Shown here: in pieces, positions 56,271 through 63,527 of the stretch
How the letters are laid out: every line of letters begins with the position of its first letter
Position numbering within the stretch: position 1 is the first letter of the stretch
DNA from: Arthrobacter sp. Leaf137
GTDB taxonomy: Bacteria; Actinomycetota; Actinomycetes; Actinomycetales; Micrococcaceae
Length of the DNA stretch: 64,000 nucleotides
Assembly (NCBI RefSeq): GCF_001423525.1
Contig: NZ_LMOI01000018.1
Coordinates: 232,151-296,150 of the forward strand
Direction of reading: 5' to 3'
Position numbers and translations under genes: made by a program
The notes under the pieces: generated by a model
Told to the model about the DNA's origin: nothing
The model's input: the letters and a program-made list of their open reading frames with translations, nothing else
Database searches by the model: none

Positions 56271-56726
56271 ATGTCTCGAATTCTGATCACCGGCATGTCA
56301 GGGGCGGGAAAGACAACTGTGCTGCATGAGTTGTCCCGGCGGGGCTACCGAACGGTCGACACCGATTACGACGGTTGGGTGCTTCCTGACGGAACATGGG
56401 ACGAACCACGGGTCTCAGCGCTCCTCGCGTCCAGTTCATCCCTCATCGTCTCGGGAACGGTTGAGAATCAAGGTCGCTTCTATGGCCGCTTCTCCGCCGT
56501 CGTTCTGCTCAGTGCACCGGTGGAGGTTCTAATCCAGCGGGTCTCAGCCCGTACGAACAATTCCTACGGCCACTCCGAAGCTGACCAGTCCGCGATCCGG
56601 CAATACGTACTCGACGTCGAACCGCTGCTTCGGGGCGGCGCAACCCTCGAGCTCGATGCCCGGAGGCCAGTCGCGGACCTGGCTGACGATGTCGAACGCC
56701 TTGTGGCTGCCGAGGGCCCAGCCTGA
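56271..56726 (+). CDS. P-loop nucleotide/sugar kinase-like ATPase
   Basis: A 151-residue protein with Walker A ILITGMSGAGKTTVLHEL, followed by RRGYRTVDTDYDGW, where the two Asp residues resemble the substrate-binding DxD of shikimate or gluconate kinases. The later VVLLSAPVEVLIQRVSART corresponds to the lid region, with the RTNN segment. It is shorter than typical AAA proteins and lacks a separate sensor domain. Probable small-molecule kinase; substrate unknown. Confidence 0.82.
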   Translation: MSRILITGMSGAGKTTVLHELSRRGYRTVDTDYDGWVLPDGTWDEPRVSALLASSSSLIVSGTVENQGRFYGRFSAVVLLSAPVEVLIQRVSARTNNSYGHSEADQSAIRQYVLDVEPLLRGGATLELDARRPVADLADDVERLVAAEGPA

Positions 56727-56821
56727 CCAACCGGACGCTCAAGCAGCTTCGGCGAGGCGAGGGATTGGCACTAGGGTTGACGTTCAGTCGAAAAACAGGG
56801 TTAAGGACCACCGGGGGAACC

Positions 56822-57163
56822 ATGCAGCAGCCATCGGCCAGTGATGTCGGATTTCGGGAAGTTGACCAGGACGGGAGTACCCAGGGCCTCAGGTCCACGG
56901 CAGAACCGATGCCGCTCCGGCAGTACTCACGTTGGTCCGTGAACCCGTTCATTGCAATGCTGTGGCTGTTGGCCACGGCATTGCTTACCGGCGGAATCTG
57001 GGCCCTGGCGACCATGATGTTCACCACCGGGCCCATGGGAGGGCCTCCCACCCTTTCATTCGTCATGATGACCTTCGCGCCGCAAGGGCTCCTGGTTGGA
57101 ACGGTATTGGTCCTTTGCCTGCTTTTCTGGCACGCGTGGCAGTGGCAGCGGCGCCGCATGTGA
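56822..57163 (+). CDS. Two-helix membrane protein, hypothetical
   Basis: A 113-residue protein: a polar N-terminus of about 40 residues, then helices in about residues 46-70 (NPFIAMLWLLATALLTGGIW) and 85-105 (APQGLLVGTVLVLCLLFWHA), ending in the basic tail WQWQRRRM. GGGGGAACC precedes the ATG, which supports translation. No family is recognised. The basic end is probably cytoplasmic. Confidence 0.62.
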   Translation: MQQPSASDVGFREVDQDGSTQGLRSTAEPMPLRQYSRWSVNPFIAMLWLLATALLTGGIWALATMMFTTGPMGGPPTLSFVMMTFAPQGLLVGTVLVLCLLFWHAWQWQRRRM

Positions 57164-57227
57164 TGACTGCACTATCGCAGGCTGTTCAGCCCGCGTGATG
57201 GCCAGACGGCCACGAAAGCCTCCGCAG

Positions 57228-57788
57228 TCATTGGACCGTCGCGCGATGCCCTGCAGTGCGAAGGAGCGGTTGAGTGGGCTGCTGAACGTCGGCTAAGGGC
57301 TGGATCAGCAGGTTCCGGTGCAGTGTCACCCATCCGTCGCGTTCAAGCGGAAGGTGATCGAACTGGTCGGGGACAAAAACTACGGTCCTGTCGTCCGGAT
57401 CCTGCACTTCCACCAGGATGTCCCGGCCGTCACCGAGGCTGTTGCACGCTTCCCAGTAGTTGTATTCGTCGTCATATGGGTATTTCGCCACCAGGCACAC
57501 GACTTCAGGCAGCGGGCCCGGTGCGGCGTAATAGTTCGTCGACTCGTACGCGGCCAAGAACCGCGACTCGCGGATCTTCGCTTCCCCTGCTTCGTCCTGG
57601 ATCGCAGGGACGGCATCCTGCTTCGTCAACTGCCGTTCCAGCACCTCAACCGTTCCGGGAATCGACAGGAAGAACCGCACGTACAGAAGCCCGAGGGCCA
57701 AGCACGTGCCCGCACCGGCCACGGCGGCGAACGTGATCATCAGTTTCCAGAACGCCGTCAACGGAACTGGCGGTGGCTGCCCGGTCAT
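57228..57788 (-). CDS. Membrane-anchored hypothetical protein (paralogue of upstream gene)
   Basis: A 186-residue protein with one N-terminal helix (about 13-40: FWKLMITFAAVAGAGTCLAL) and a soluble domain probably outside the membrane. The segment TVVFVPDQFDHLPLERDGWV matches LTLVPDQYDTNELQAAGW of the overlapping upstream gene, and both proteins have a similar order of anchor, VLER motif (EVLERQLT, KVLERTAT) and a Cys-containing middle, so they are a diverged tandem pair. The ATG overlaps the upstream stop (ATGA). No known family is recognised. Confidence 0.68.
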   Translation of the reverse strand: MTGQPPPVPLTAFWKLMITFAAVAGAGTCLALGLLYVRFFLSIPGTVEVLERQLTKQDAVPAIQDEAGEAKIRESRFLAAYESTNYYAAPGPLPEVVCLVAKYPYDDEYNYWEACNSLGDGRDILVEVQDPDDRTVVFVPDQFDHLPLERDGWVTLHRNLLIQPLADVQQPTQPLLRTAGHRATVQ

Positions 57789-58315
57789 TGCCGTCCCCTG
57801 AAGAGGTTGTCACTGATCTTCGTCCACCCAGCGGCCTGCAGCTCATTGGTGTCGTACTGGTCGGGGACGAGGGTCAGCTCGCGTCCTGCCTGGTCGCTCA
57901 TCGTGACGATGGGGTCGTGGGCGGAGACCATGCCGGCGCACCCGGCAATAGGAAGCCCCGGCGCATCCCCTGCTTCAATCAGCAGGCAGATGATTTCCTC
58001 GCCATTCGCATCCCTGGTGGCGACAAAGACTTTGGATCCTGACCTCGTCCCCAAGTACCGGGCCGACTCCGTATGAATCCCGCCGTACAGGGAGTAATTC
58101 GCGGTAACCACATCTTCGGCCGTGGCCGTCCTCTCCAGGACTTTCAGGGTGGGCCGGCATTCCCACGGCCCGTACTGGAAGACAGCCAGGCCGACGGCTG
58201 CGACGGCGAGCCCCAGCCCAAGCCACCGGGCGTTTCTGAACCGGCGGACGGCAAACGCCAGCACCATGGCAGCGGACAAAAATGCGGCGAAGATCAGGTA
58301 GTCAATAATGTTCAA
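57785..58315 (-). CDS. Membrane-anchored hypothetical protein (first of tandem pair)
   Basis: A 176-residue protein starting with TTG, preceded by GAGGGGG at six bases. Two hydrophobic segments (IIDYLIFAAFLSAAMVLAF and WLGLGLAVAAVGLAVFQYG) precede a soluble domain of about 120 residues with three Cys (GPWECRP, EIICLLIE, IAGCAGM) and the shared motif LVPDQYD near the end. It is translationally coupled to its paralogue. Function unknown. Confidence 0.68.
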   Translation of the reverse strand: MNIIDYLIFAAFLSAAMVLAFAVRRFRNARWLGLGLAVAAVGLAVFQYGPWECRPTLKVLERTATAEDVVTANYSLYGGIHTESARYLGTRSGSKVFVATRDANGEEIICLLIEAGDAPGLPIAGCAGMVSAHDPIVTMSDQAGRELTLVPDQYDTNELQAAGWTKISDNLFRGRQ

Positions 58316-58439
58316 GCGCTGCCCCCTCAGGCTGATTGATCTCCCTGCACGCTACACGCTGCCGGCAGGCCGGCCTTCACCGGTCCCCTGAGCCGTCCGA
58401 TATCGTCCATTTAAGAGATTCATCGTGATGGGGGTAATT

Positions 58440-59030
58440 GTGCGGGAACTTGTCTACTACGTGGCGGCATCGGTTGACGGCTACATCGCGGCGCCGGACG
58501 GGTCATTCGACGCCTTCCCTGTTGAGGGCGACCACATGCAGGTGCTCTTCACAGAGTTCGCCGACGCGTTGCCCACCCATGTCCTCGCAGCACTGGGCAT
58601 CGAAGCGCCCAAGAACCGTTTCGATACCGTCATCCAGGGCTGGAACAGCTACAACGTCGGCCTCGCCGTGGGCATCGACAGCCCCTACGCCCACCTGCAC
58701 GAGTACGTCGCCACCCGCAGCAGGACCAGTTCCAACCCGGCAGTCACGTTCACGGACGACGCCGTGGCCACCGTCCGGAACCTCAAACAGGAGGCGGGGC
58801 TGGACATTTACCTCTGCGGCGGCGGCGCGCTGGCCGGGGCGTTGCTCCCCGAGATCGACAGGATCATCCTCAAACGCAACCCGGTTGTCCTCGGGGCAGG
58901 CATCCCGCTGTTCGGGAACACCGCCTTTGAGCCGGCGGGCTTCCAGCCCGTCACGTCGCGGACCTTCAGGTCCGGAGTGGTGATCGAGGAGTACGAACGC
59001 ACCCCGCTGGGTGCCGCTGACGCGTCCTGA
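58440..59030 (+). CDS. Dihydrofolate-reductase-like (RibD C-terminal fold) protein
   Basis: A 196-residue protein of the RibD C-terminal/DHFR-like family: ELVYYVAASVDGYIAAPDG, then GLDIYLCGGGALAGALLPEI (NADPH-binding GGG) and LKRNPVVLGAGIPLFG. These are common single genes in actinobacteria with unknown substrate and are not the folate enzyme. GTG 58440 after GGGGG is preferred; ATG 58428 is possible. It is convergent with nagB, with one base between the stop codons. Confidence 0.83.
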   Translation: MRELVYYVAASVDGYIAAPDGSFDAFPVEGDHMQVLFTEFADALPTHVLAALGIEAPKNRFDTVIQGWNSYNVGLAVGIDSPYAHLHEYVATRSRTSSNPAVTFTDDAVATVRNLKQEAGLDIYLCGGGALAGALLPEIDRIILKRNPVVLGAGIPLFGNTAFEPAGFQPVTSRTFRSGVVIEEYERTPLGAADAS

Positions 59031-59031
59031 G

Positions 59032-59799
59032 TTAGACGCCGACGGCGGCACCGGCCACCCGCACGGTGACCTCGCCGAATCCGGGGGCCAGCTTGGCCGC
59101 GGCTGCTTCGTCCGCCACGACGGTGACGTGCGCGTGGCGCTGCAGGATTGACGCCGGGCAGTCGGCTGACACGGGCCCCTGCAGCGCTGCCGTAAGGATC
59201 TCTGCCTTGTCCGCCCCGCTGACCACCAGCAGCAGGTGCCGGGCTTCCATGATGGTGCCCAGCCCTTGGGTGATGCACTGTGTGGGGACATCGTCCAGTG
59301 ACGCAAAGTACCGGGCATTGGCCTGCCTGGTGCGTTCGGTGAGCACCTCCACCCGCGTCCGCGAGTCGAGGGCTGAACCCGGCTCGTTGAAGGCAATGTG
59401 TCCGTTGTGGCCGATGCCCAGGATCTGCACGTCAATGCCACCGGCGCGGGCAATGGCCGCGTCGTAATCCGCCGCCGCCTGCCGCGGGTCCGGGGCTCCG
59501 CCGTCGGGCACAGCAACCTTTGCCGCATCAAGGCCCAGCCGCACGGTGACCTCACGGCGGATGACTTCGGCGTAGCTTTCGGGGTGCCCGGCCGGCAGGC
59601 CAACATACTCATCGAGGGCGAACCCGCGGACGGCACCCATCTCCACGGAATGTTCCGCGAGGGCCTTGTAGATGGGCAGCGGCGAGCTGCCGGTTGCAAG
59701 CCCCAGGACGGCGTCGGGCTTGCTGCGGACCACGGCGGCCAGGATGCCGGCGGCGACGGAACCGGTGGCGGAGGCGGTTGGCACTACGAAAATTTCCAC
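59032..59799 (-). CDS. nagB: Glucosamine-6-phosphate deaminase
   Basis: A 255-residue isomerase-deaminase producing fructose-6-phosphate and ammonia from glucosamine-6-phosphate. Signatures are VLGLATGSSPLPIYKAL, GFALDEYVGLPAGH and ILGIGHNGHIAFNEPGSAL, with the catalytic Asp, His and Glu. The GTG start at 59799 gives the correct VEIFVVPTA opening. It follows nanR on the same strand after 144 bases, so they may be co-transcribed. It completes the sialic acid route whose other genes end at 54628. Confidence 0.93.
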   Translation of the reverse strand: MEIFVVPTASATGSVAAGILAAVVRSKPDAVLGLATGSSPLPIYKALAEHSVEMGAVRGFALDEYVGLPAGHPESYAEVIRREVTVRLGLDAAKVAVPDGGAPDPRQAAADYDAAIARAGGIDVQILGIGHNGHIAFNEPGSALDSRTRVEVLTERTRQANARYFASLDDVPTQCITQGLGTIMEARHLLLVVSGADKAEILTAALQGPVSADCPASILQRHAHVTVVADEAAAAKLAPGFGEVTVRVAGAAVGV

Positions 59800-59943
59800 G
59801 GCAAAGGCACTCTCTACGGGAATCTGGCACGAAACATCGGAACGGAACAGGGCATGGCGCAGCCACATGGAGGGGCTTAGCCACAGGAAGGGGTGCCCCC
59901 AACTGCGGTGGAGGGCTGGCGAGGAATCCGGCGGAACCGGGAG

Positions 59944-60675
59944 CTAGGCTGCGGCGACGTCCTTGAGCTTGAGGCGGATGCCATCGAAGTGCCGCTGGAG
60001 CCGCTCGGAGGCCAAGGCCTTGTCGCGGGCCTCCACGGCTTCGTAGATCTCCCAGTGAATCCGGGCCTGTTCTTCCAGGTTGACCGGCCCGGAGCCCAGG
60101 GCTTCGTGGATCTGCCGGTAGACCTGCCAGAAGACATCCATGAGGTTGATCAGCAGCTCATTGTTCAGGGGCGCGTAGAGCCGGCGGTGGAACTCGGCGT
60201 CGTGCTCCACCAGGGACTCCCCCTTGGCGGCGGCGTCCTCCATGGCATGCATGGTGGACCGCAGGTCGGCGAGGTGTTCGTCCGTCAGGAGATCGATGGC
60301 GGACCCCACCAGTCCGGACTCCAGTGCCTGCCGCACGTCGATAAGCTCCATGGCTTCTTCGCCCTTGTGGCGCAGCGACAGCCGGCCGCGGAACGTCAGC
60401 CCGGAGACCAGTGCACTGAAGTTGTTGGGCGCCACGAACATGCCGAAGCCGTGGCGGATTTCGATGACGCCGAGGGCCTGCAGGACCTTCAGGGACTCGC
60501 GCACAGTGTTGCGGCCAACCCCCAGCTCGGCGGAGAGTTCACTCTCCGTGGGCAGCGCATCGCCCACGTCCAGCCCGCGCTCGAGGATGAGTTCCATGAT
60601 GCGGGTCTGCAGCGCCTGGGAGCGGATTTGGGCGCTGAACCTGGCTGACGATACCGCCGCGGGTGTTGCTGTCAC
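59944..60675 (-). CDS. nanR: GntR-family regulator, NanR-like
   Basis: A 243-residue FadR-subfamily regulator: winged HTH with LPTESELSAELGVGRNTVRE and SLKVLQALGVIEIRHGFGMF, then an FCD domain (ELIDVRQALESGLVGSAIDL, HDAEFHRRLYAPLNNELLIN) with the metal-binding Asp/His pattern. The GTG at 60675, with AAGGAG six bases upstream, is the start. Its place beside nagB and the TAGGACGTCCTA-like site in its own promoter, shared with sialidase and importer genes, suggest it represses the sialic acid regulon. Its effector may be N-acetylmannosamine-6-phosphate or a related sugar; that is inference. Confidence 0.85.
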   Translation of the reverse strand: MTATPAAVSSARFSAQIRSQALQTRIMELILERGLDVGDALPTESELSAELGVGRNTVRESLKVLQALGVIEIRHGFGMFVAPNNFSALVSGLTFRGRLSLRHKGEEAMELIDVRQALESGLVGSAIDLLTDEHLADLRSTMHAMEDAAAKGESLVEHDAEFHRRLYAPLNNELLINLMDVFWQVYRQIHEALGSGPVNLEEQARIHWEIYEAVEARDKALASERLQRHFDGIRLKLKDVAAA

Positions 60676-60733
60676 GTCATCTCCTTCGGCCACACTCCGT
60701 GGCGGCCTTCATCTCGAATCAGTGTACAGGACA

Positions 60734-60745
60734 TGGGACGTCCTT
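60734..60745. promoter_or_regulatory. Candidate NanR site D, TGGGACGTCCTT
   Basis: It lies 59 bases upstream of the nanR start and matches the palindrome TAGGACGTCCTA at 10 of 12 positions. AGGAC at 60728-60732 adds a further half-site. This suggests autoregulation. Confidence 0.6.
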
Positions 60746-60778
60746 TGTCTTGCGGCGTCTCCTTTTCTTCCGGGAACG

Positions 60779-61534
60779 CTATCCGCCCACGTGGTGAATC
60801 GTAAAGGCGGTCAGGAAGCCCACGGAGGCGGTGAGCCCTGTCAGGTTGTGGTGCTCCTCGAAGGCCTCCGGAATCATGGTGTCCGCCAACATGGCCAGGA
60901 TCCCACCAGCGGCCACGGAGGTTATGAACGCCACCAACTCATCCGGCGCGTTTTCCAGCAGCGTGTATCCCATGAGTGCTGCCAGGCCGCTGAGGACCGC
61001 AATCCCGCCCCACAGTCCGAAGACGTACCCCGCGCTCCTTCCGGCCTTCTTCATTCCGGCCGTTCCGGACAGCCCTTCGGGAACGTTGGAGATGAAGACG
61101 GCAGCCATCATGGCCGGGCTCACGCCCCCGCCGGCAAGCATTGTCACACCCAGCACCACGGATTCGGGCACCCCGTCCAGCAGCGCCCCGACGGCGATGG
61201 CCGTCCCACTGCCCGGATCGTCCTTTTCGGAGGGCTGCTGGCCGCCGGACCTCTTGCGGTGCTTGGCGCCCGCCCGGGCCAGCAGCATATTCGCGCCCAC
61301 GTACACCACGGAGCCGGCCAGGAAGCCTGCCACCGTGGGCCAGAGCCCGCCGCCCTGCACGGCCTCGTCCACGAGTTCGAACGCCAGGGCGGAGATCAGC
61401 ACGCCGGCACCGAAGGACATGATCGAGGACACCAGCTTGGACGGCAGCGACCACCGCCAGGACAGTGCGGCGCCCAGGACCAGGGCGGCACCGGCGATGG
61501 TGCCCCACATCAGGGCCTGCAGCCATACGGGCAT
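60779..61534 (-). CDS. ZIP-family metal transporter homologue with altered metal site
   Basis: A 251-residue membrane protein with about eight helices and the ZIP fold. The helix-4 and helix-5 signature regions read ALLDGVPESVVLG and FISNVPEGLSGTAGM. In ZupT-type transporters these positions are HNxPEG-like, so the metal-ligating histidines are replaced by Asp and Asn while the PE residues remain. A His/Lys-rich loop (AKHRKRSGGQQPSEKDD) lies between helices 3 and 4, and EEHHNLTGL is near the C-terminus. The start at 61534 removes a non-homologous lead. It could transport another ion, or be inactive. Confidence 0.83.
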   Translation of the reverse strand: MPVWLQALMWGTIAGAALVLGAALSWRWSLPSKLVSSIMSFGAGVLISALAFELVDEAVQGGGLWPTVAGFLAGSVVYVGANMLLARAGAKHRKRSGGQQPSEKDDPGSGTAIAVGALLDGVPESVVLGVTMLAGGGVSPAMMAAVFISNVPEGLSGTAGMKKAGRSAGYVFGLWGGIAVLSGLAALMGYTLLENAPDELVAFITSVAAGGILAMLADTMIPEAFEEHHNLTGLTASVGFLTAFTIHHVGG

Positions 61535-61750
61535 GTTTCCCACTTTCCGGCTCCTCCAGCGAAGCCACGTCCACCATTGCGTACCCCCGGGAGCAGTTCC
61601 TAAGCAACAGCTCCTATGCAAACATGCGCGCCGCAGGCACCACCCCCACGCAGAATTGATGGGATCTTGACCCAAACCTTACTGACCCCTGCAGTTGCGG
61701 GTCCACGCTGGACGAAGAAAGGCAAACCAGCTTATGGGGAGCAGGAAGTC

Positions 61751-62227
61751 ATGGGAAACGAAACAGCATATGACAAGGACGTCATCGCGGTGGGAGGGGT
61801 CCTCACGGACCAGCACCCGCTCGACTTCCACACCTTGGGGCTGGCCGGCTGCATTGACAGGCTGACCGGCCCCCTCCGCCAGCGCGGGACCGCGGTCCGC
61901 TGGGATACTCCGCACTGGGGGATCGAAATCCCGGCGGACTGCGCTTCCCTGCTGTACCAGTCGGCACGCGAAGTGATCAGCAACGCCTACAAGTACTCGG
62001 ACGCATCCGAACTCAGCGTGCAGCTTGCCGTGGTGGACCACAGGATCAGGATGAAAGTGGCCGACGACGGCACAGGCTTTGATTGCAGCCGCGCCAACCG
62101 CGGGCGGCACCATGGCTACGGTCTCCGCCTCATGGCGGTTGCGGTCGAGGAAGCGGGTGGCTCCGTGGACATCGATTCCCGCCCTGGCCACGGCACCTCG
62201 GTGACGGTCACCCTGCCGCTGGACTGA
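61751..62227 (+). CDS. Stand-alone HATPase domain of NarL-type histidine kinase
   Basis: A 158-residue protein consisting of the ATP-binding domain only: N-box QSAREVISNAYKYSDASEL, G1-box VADDGTGFD and G2 GYGLRLMAVAVEEAGGSV with GHGTSVTVTLPL at the end. No phosphoacceptor His region, transmembrane segment or sensor domain is present, and the upstream DNA does not encode one in frame (the start is ATG 61751 after AGGAAG). It may be an anti-sigma-like or split kinase component. No response regulator is adjacent. It is divergent from the ZIP gene. Confidence 0.82.
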   Translation: MGNETAYDKDVIAVGGVLTDQHPLDFHTLGLAGCIDRLTGPLRQRGTAVRWDTPHWGIEIPADCASLLYQSAREVISNAYKYSDASELSVQLAVVDHRIRMKVADDGTGFDCSRANRGRHHGYGLRLMAVAVEEAGGSVDIDSRPGHGTSVTVTLPLD

Positions 62228-62276
62228 AGAAGCCCGGCAACACCAGCCCGGCCCCGCATAAGGGCCGCAGAAGACT

Positions 62277-62311
62277 CGAATGCCCGCCGTCGCTGGGACG
62301 GCGGGCATTCG
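62277..62311. terminator. Bidirectional terminator
   Basis: A perfect 15-base stem, CGAATGCCCGCCGTC and its complement, with loop GCTGG. It lies between the HATPase gene and the convergent FMN reductase gene. Confidence 0.85.
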
Positions 62312-62369
62312 TACATCCAACAAGGCGTCCCATCGGACGCTTCGGCAGCAGCCGTGGAACTGCGGGGAG

Positions 62370-62981
62370 CTAGCGGGACAGTTTGTCCGCGTCCGGCTCC
62401 AGGTCGCCGATATGGCCGGGGGCGTTGGCGGCCAGCACCCGGGCAACAAAGGCGCTGTACTCCTCGATGTAGTGGCGCAGGAACTTGGCGGTGCCCTCAT
62501 CCCTGAGCTCGCCGTCGTCGTCGAAGGCCTCCGGCTTGTACTGGATATAAGCTTCCGGCGCGTTCAGCTGTGGCGCGTCCAGGAAGCTGAGCACGCTGCG
62601 CATGGAGGACTGCATCACCGCCGTGCCGATGCTGCCCGGCGAGGCGCCGATGATGCCGGTGGGCTTGCGGGCGAAGGAGTTGCTCCCCCAAGGGCGGGAA
62701 CCCCAGTCGATGGCATTTTTCAGGGCACCCGGGATGGACCGGTTGTATTCGGGCGAGACAAACAGGATGCCGTCGGACGATTCGATGGCTTCCTTCAGGG
62801 CGCGGCCCTCGGCGGGGAAGTCGGCGTCGTAGTCGTAGCTGTAGAGCGGGAGATCCCGGATGGGGATCTCCGAAAACTGCAGATCTTCAGGGGCCAGCTT
62901 GATCAGTGCGTTGGCGAGGACCCTGTTGATGGAGCCGGTTGCCAGGCTCCCTACGAAGTAGCCGATCTTGAACGGTGCCAT
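62370..62981 (-). CDS. NADPH-dependent FMN reductase-like flavoprotein
   Basis: A 203-residue flavodoxin-fold reductase. The FMN phosphate loop lies in FVGSLATGSINRVLANAL, and the hallmark SPEYNRSIPGALKNAIDW is followed by RKPTGIIGASPGSIGT. Such enzymes reduce FMN, quinones or azo dyes with NAD(P)H. AAGGAACACTC precedes the ATG at 62981. It is a single gene. Confidence 0.92.
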   Translation of the reverse strand: MAPFKIGYFVGSLATGSINRVLANALIKLAPEDLQFSEIPIRDLPLYSYDYDADFPAEGRALKEAIESSDGILFVSPEYNRSIPGALKNAIDWGSRPWGSNSFARKPTGIIGASPGSIGTAVMQSSMRSVLSFLDAPQLNAPEAYIQYKPEAFDDDGELRDEGTAKFLRHYIEEYSAFVARVLAANAPGHIGDLEPDADKLSR

Positions 62982-63225
62982 GAGTGTTCCTTCCGGTGGC
63001 CGGCCCGGGCCGGCCACGTGCTGTCCTGGATTGCCTTTCCTGGGAAAACTGCCGTCCCTGGACAGGACCAGCGGCGGCGGTGGTGCTCAGTGCACCCCCA
63101 GTCCAGCACAGAAGGCCGGACCCGGCCAGAGGTTCCCACGCGCCATTGACACGCAGCAGGCAAGGGCGCTCAATGATCAGTACCGCCGCCACCGAGCCGC
63201 GGCACCAGCAAAGGAGCAGGCAGCG

Positions 63226-63378
63226 ATGACCGAAAATCCAATGCGAGACGAGCGGGTCCACCCGGAGTCTCCGGCGGAGGGCGATCCGGAGGCGGATCCC
63301 TCGGACGACGTCAGGGCCCATTCCCAGGACCCCGCGGAGGGGCCGGACGTTCCGGACGAGCCGCACGCGACATCCTGA
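63226..63378 (+). CDS. Small acidic, probably disordered protein
   Basis: A 50-residue protein with AAAGGAG nine bases before the ATG. Composition is dominated by Asp, Glu, Pro and Ser (PESPAEGDPEADPSDDV, DPAEGPDVPDEPHATS) with no hydrophobic core. It resembles in style the 60-residue acidic protein at 32186, though they do not align well. Function unknown; the strong ribosome site is the main support. Confidence 0.6.
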   Translation: MTENPMRDERVHPESPAEGDPEADPSDDVRAHSQDPAEGPDVPDEPHATS

Positions 63379-63459
63379 TCGCGGGGCTGAAAGTCTCCGC
63401 AATTTCCGGCCACCCCCTTGCCACCCCGCACCCCGCGCAGTAGGTTTGAAACCATTCAA

Positions 63460-63471
63460 GAAAGCGCTTTC
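63460..63471. promoter_or_regulatory. LacI-type operator, GAAAGCGCTTTC
   Basis: A perfect 12-base palindrome with the central CG typical of LacI/GalR-family operators, 56 bases upstream of the rhamnogalacturonan-lyase-like gene. The regulator itself is not in the window. Confidence 0.75.
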
Positions 63472-63527
63472 CCTTGCAGTGGGCGGGGGTTTATTCTGCG
63501 CGCCACAAACCGGCGGGAACGGACAAC

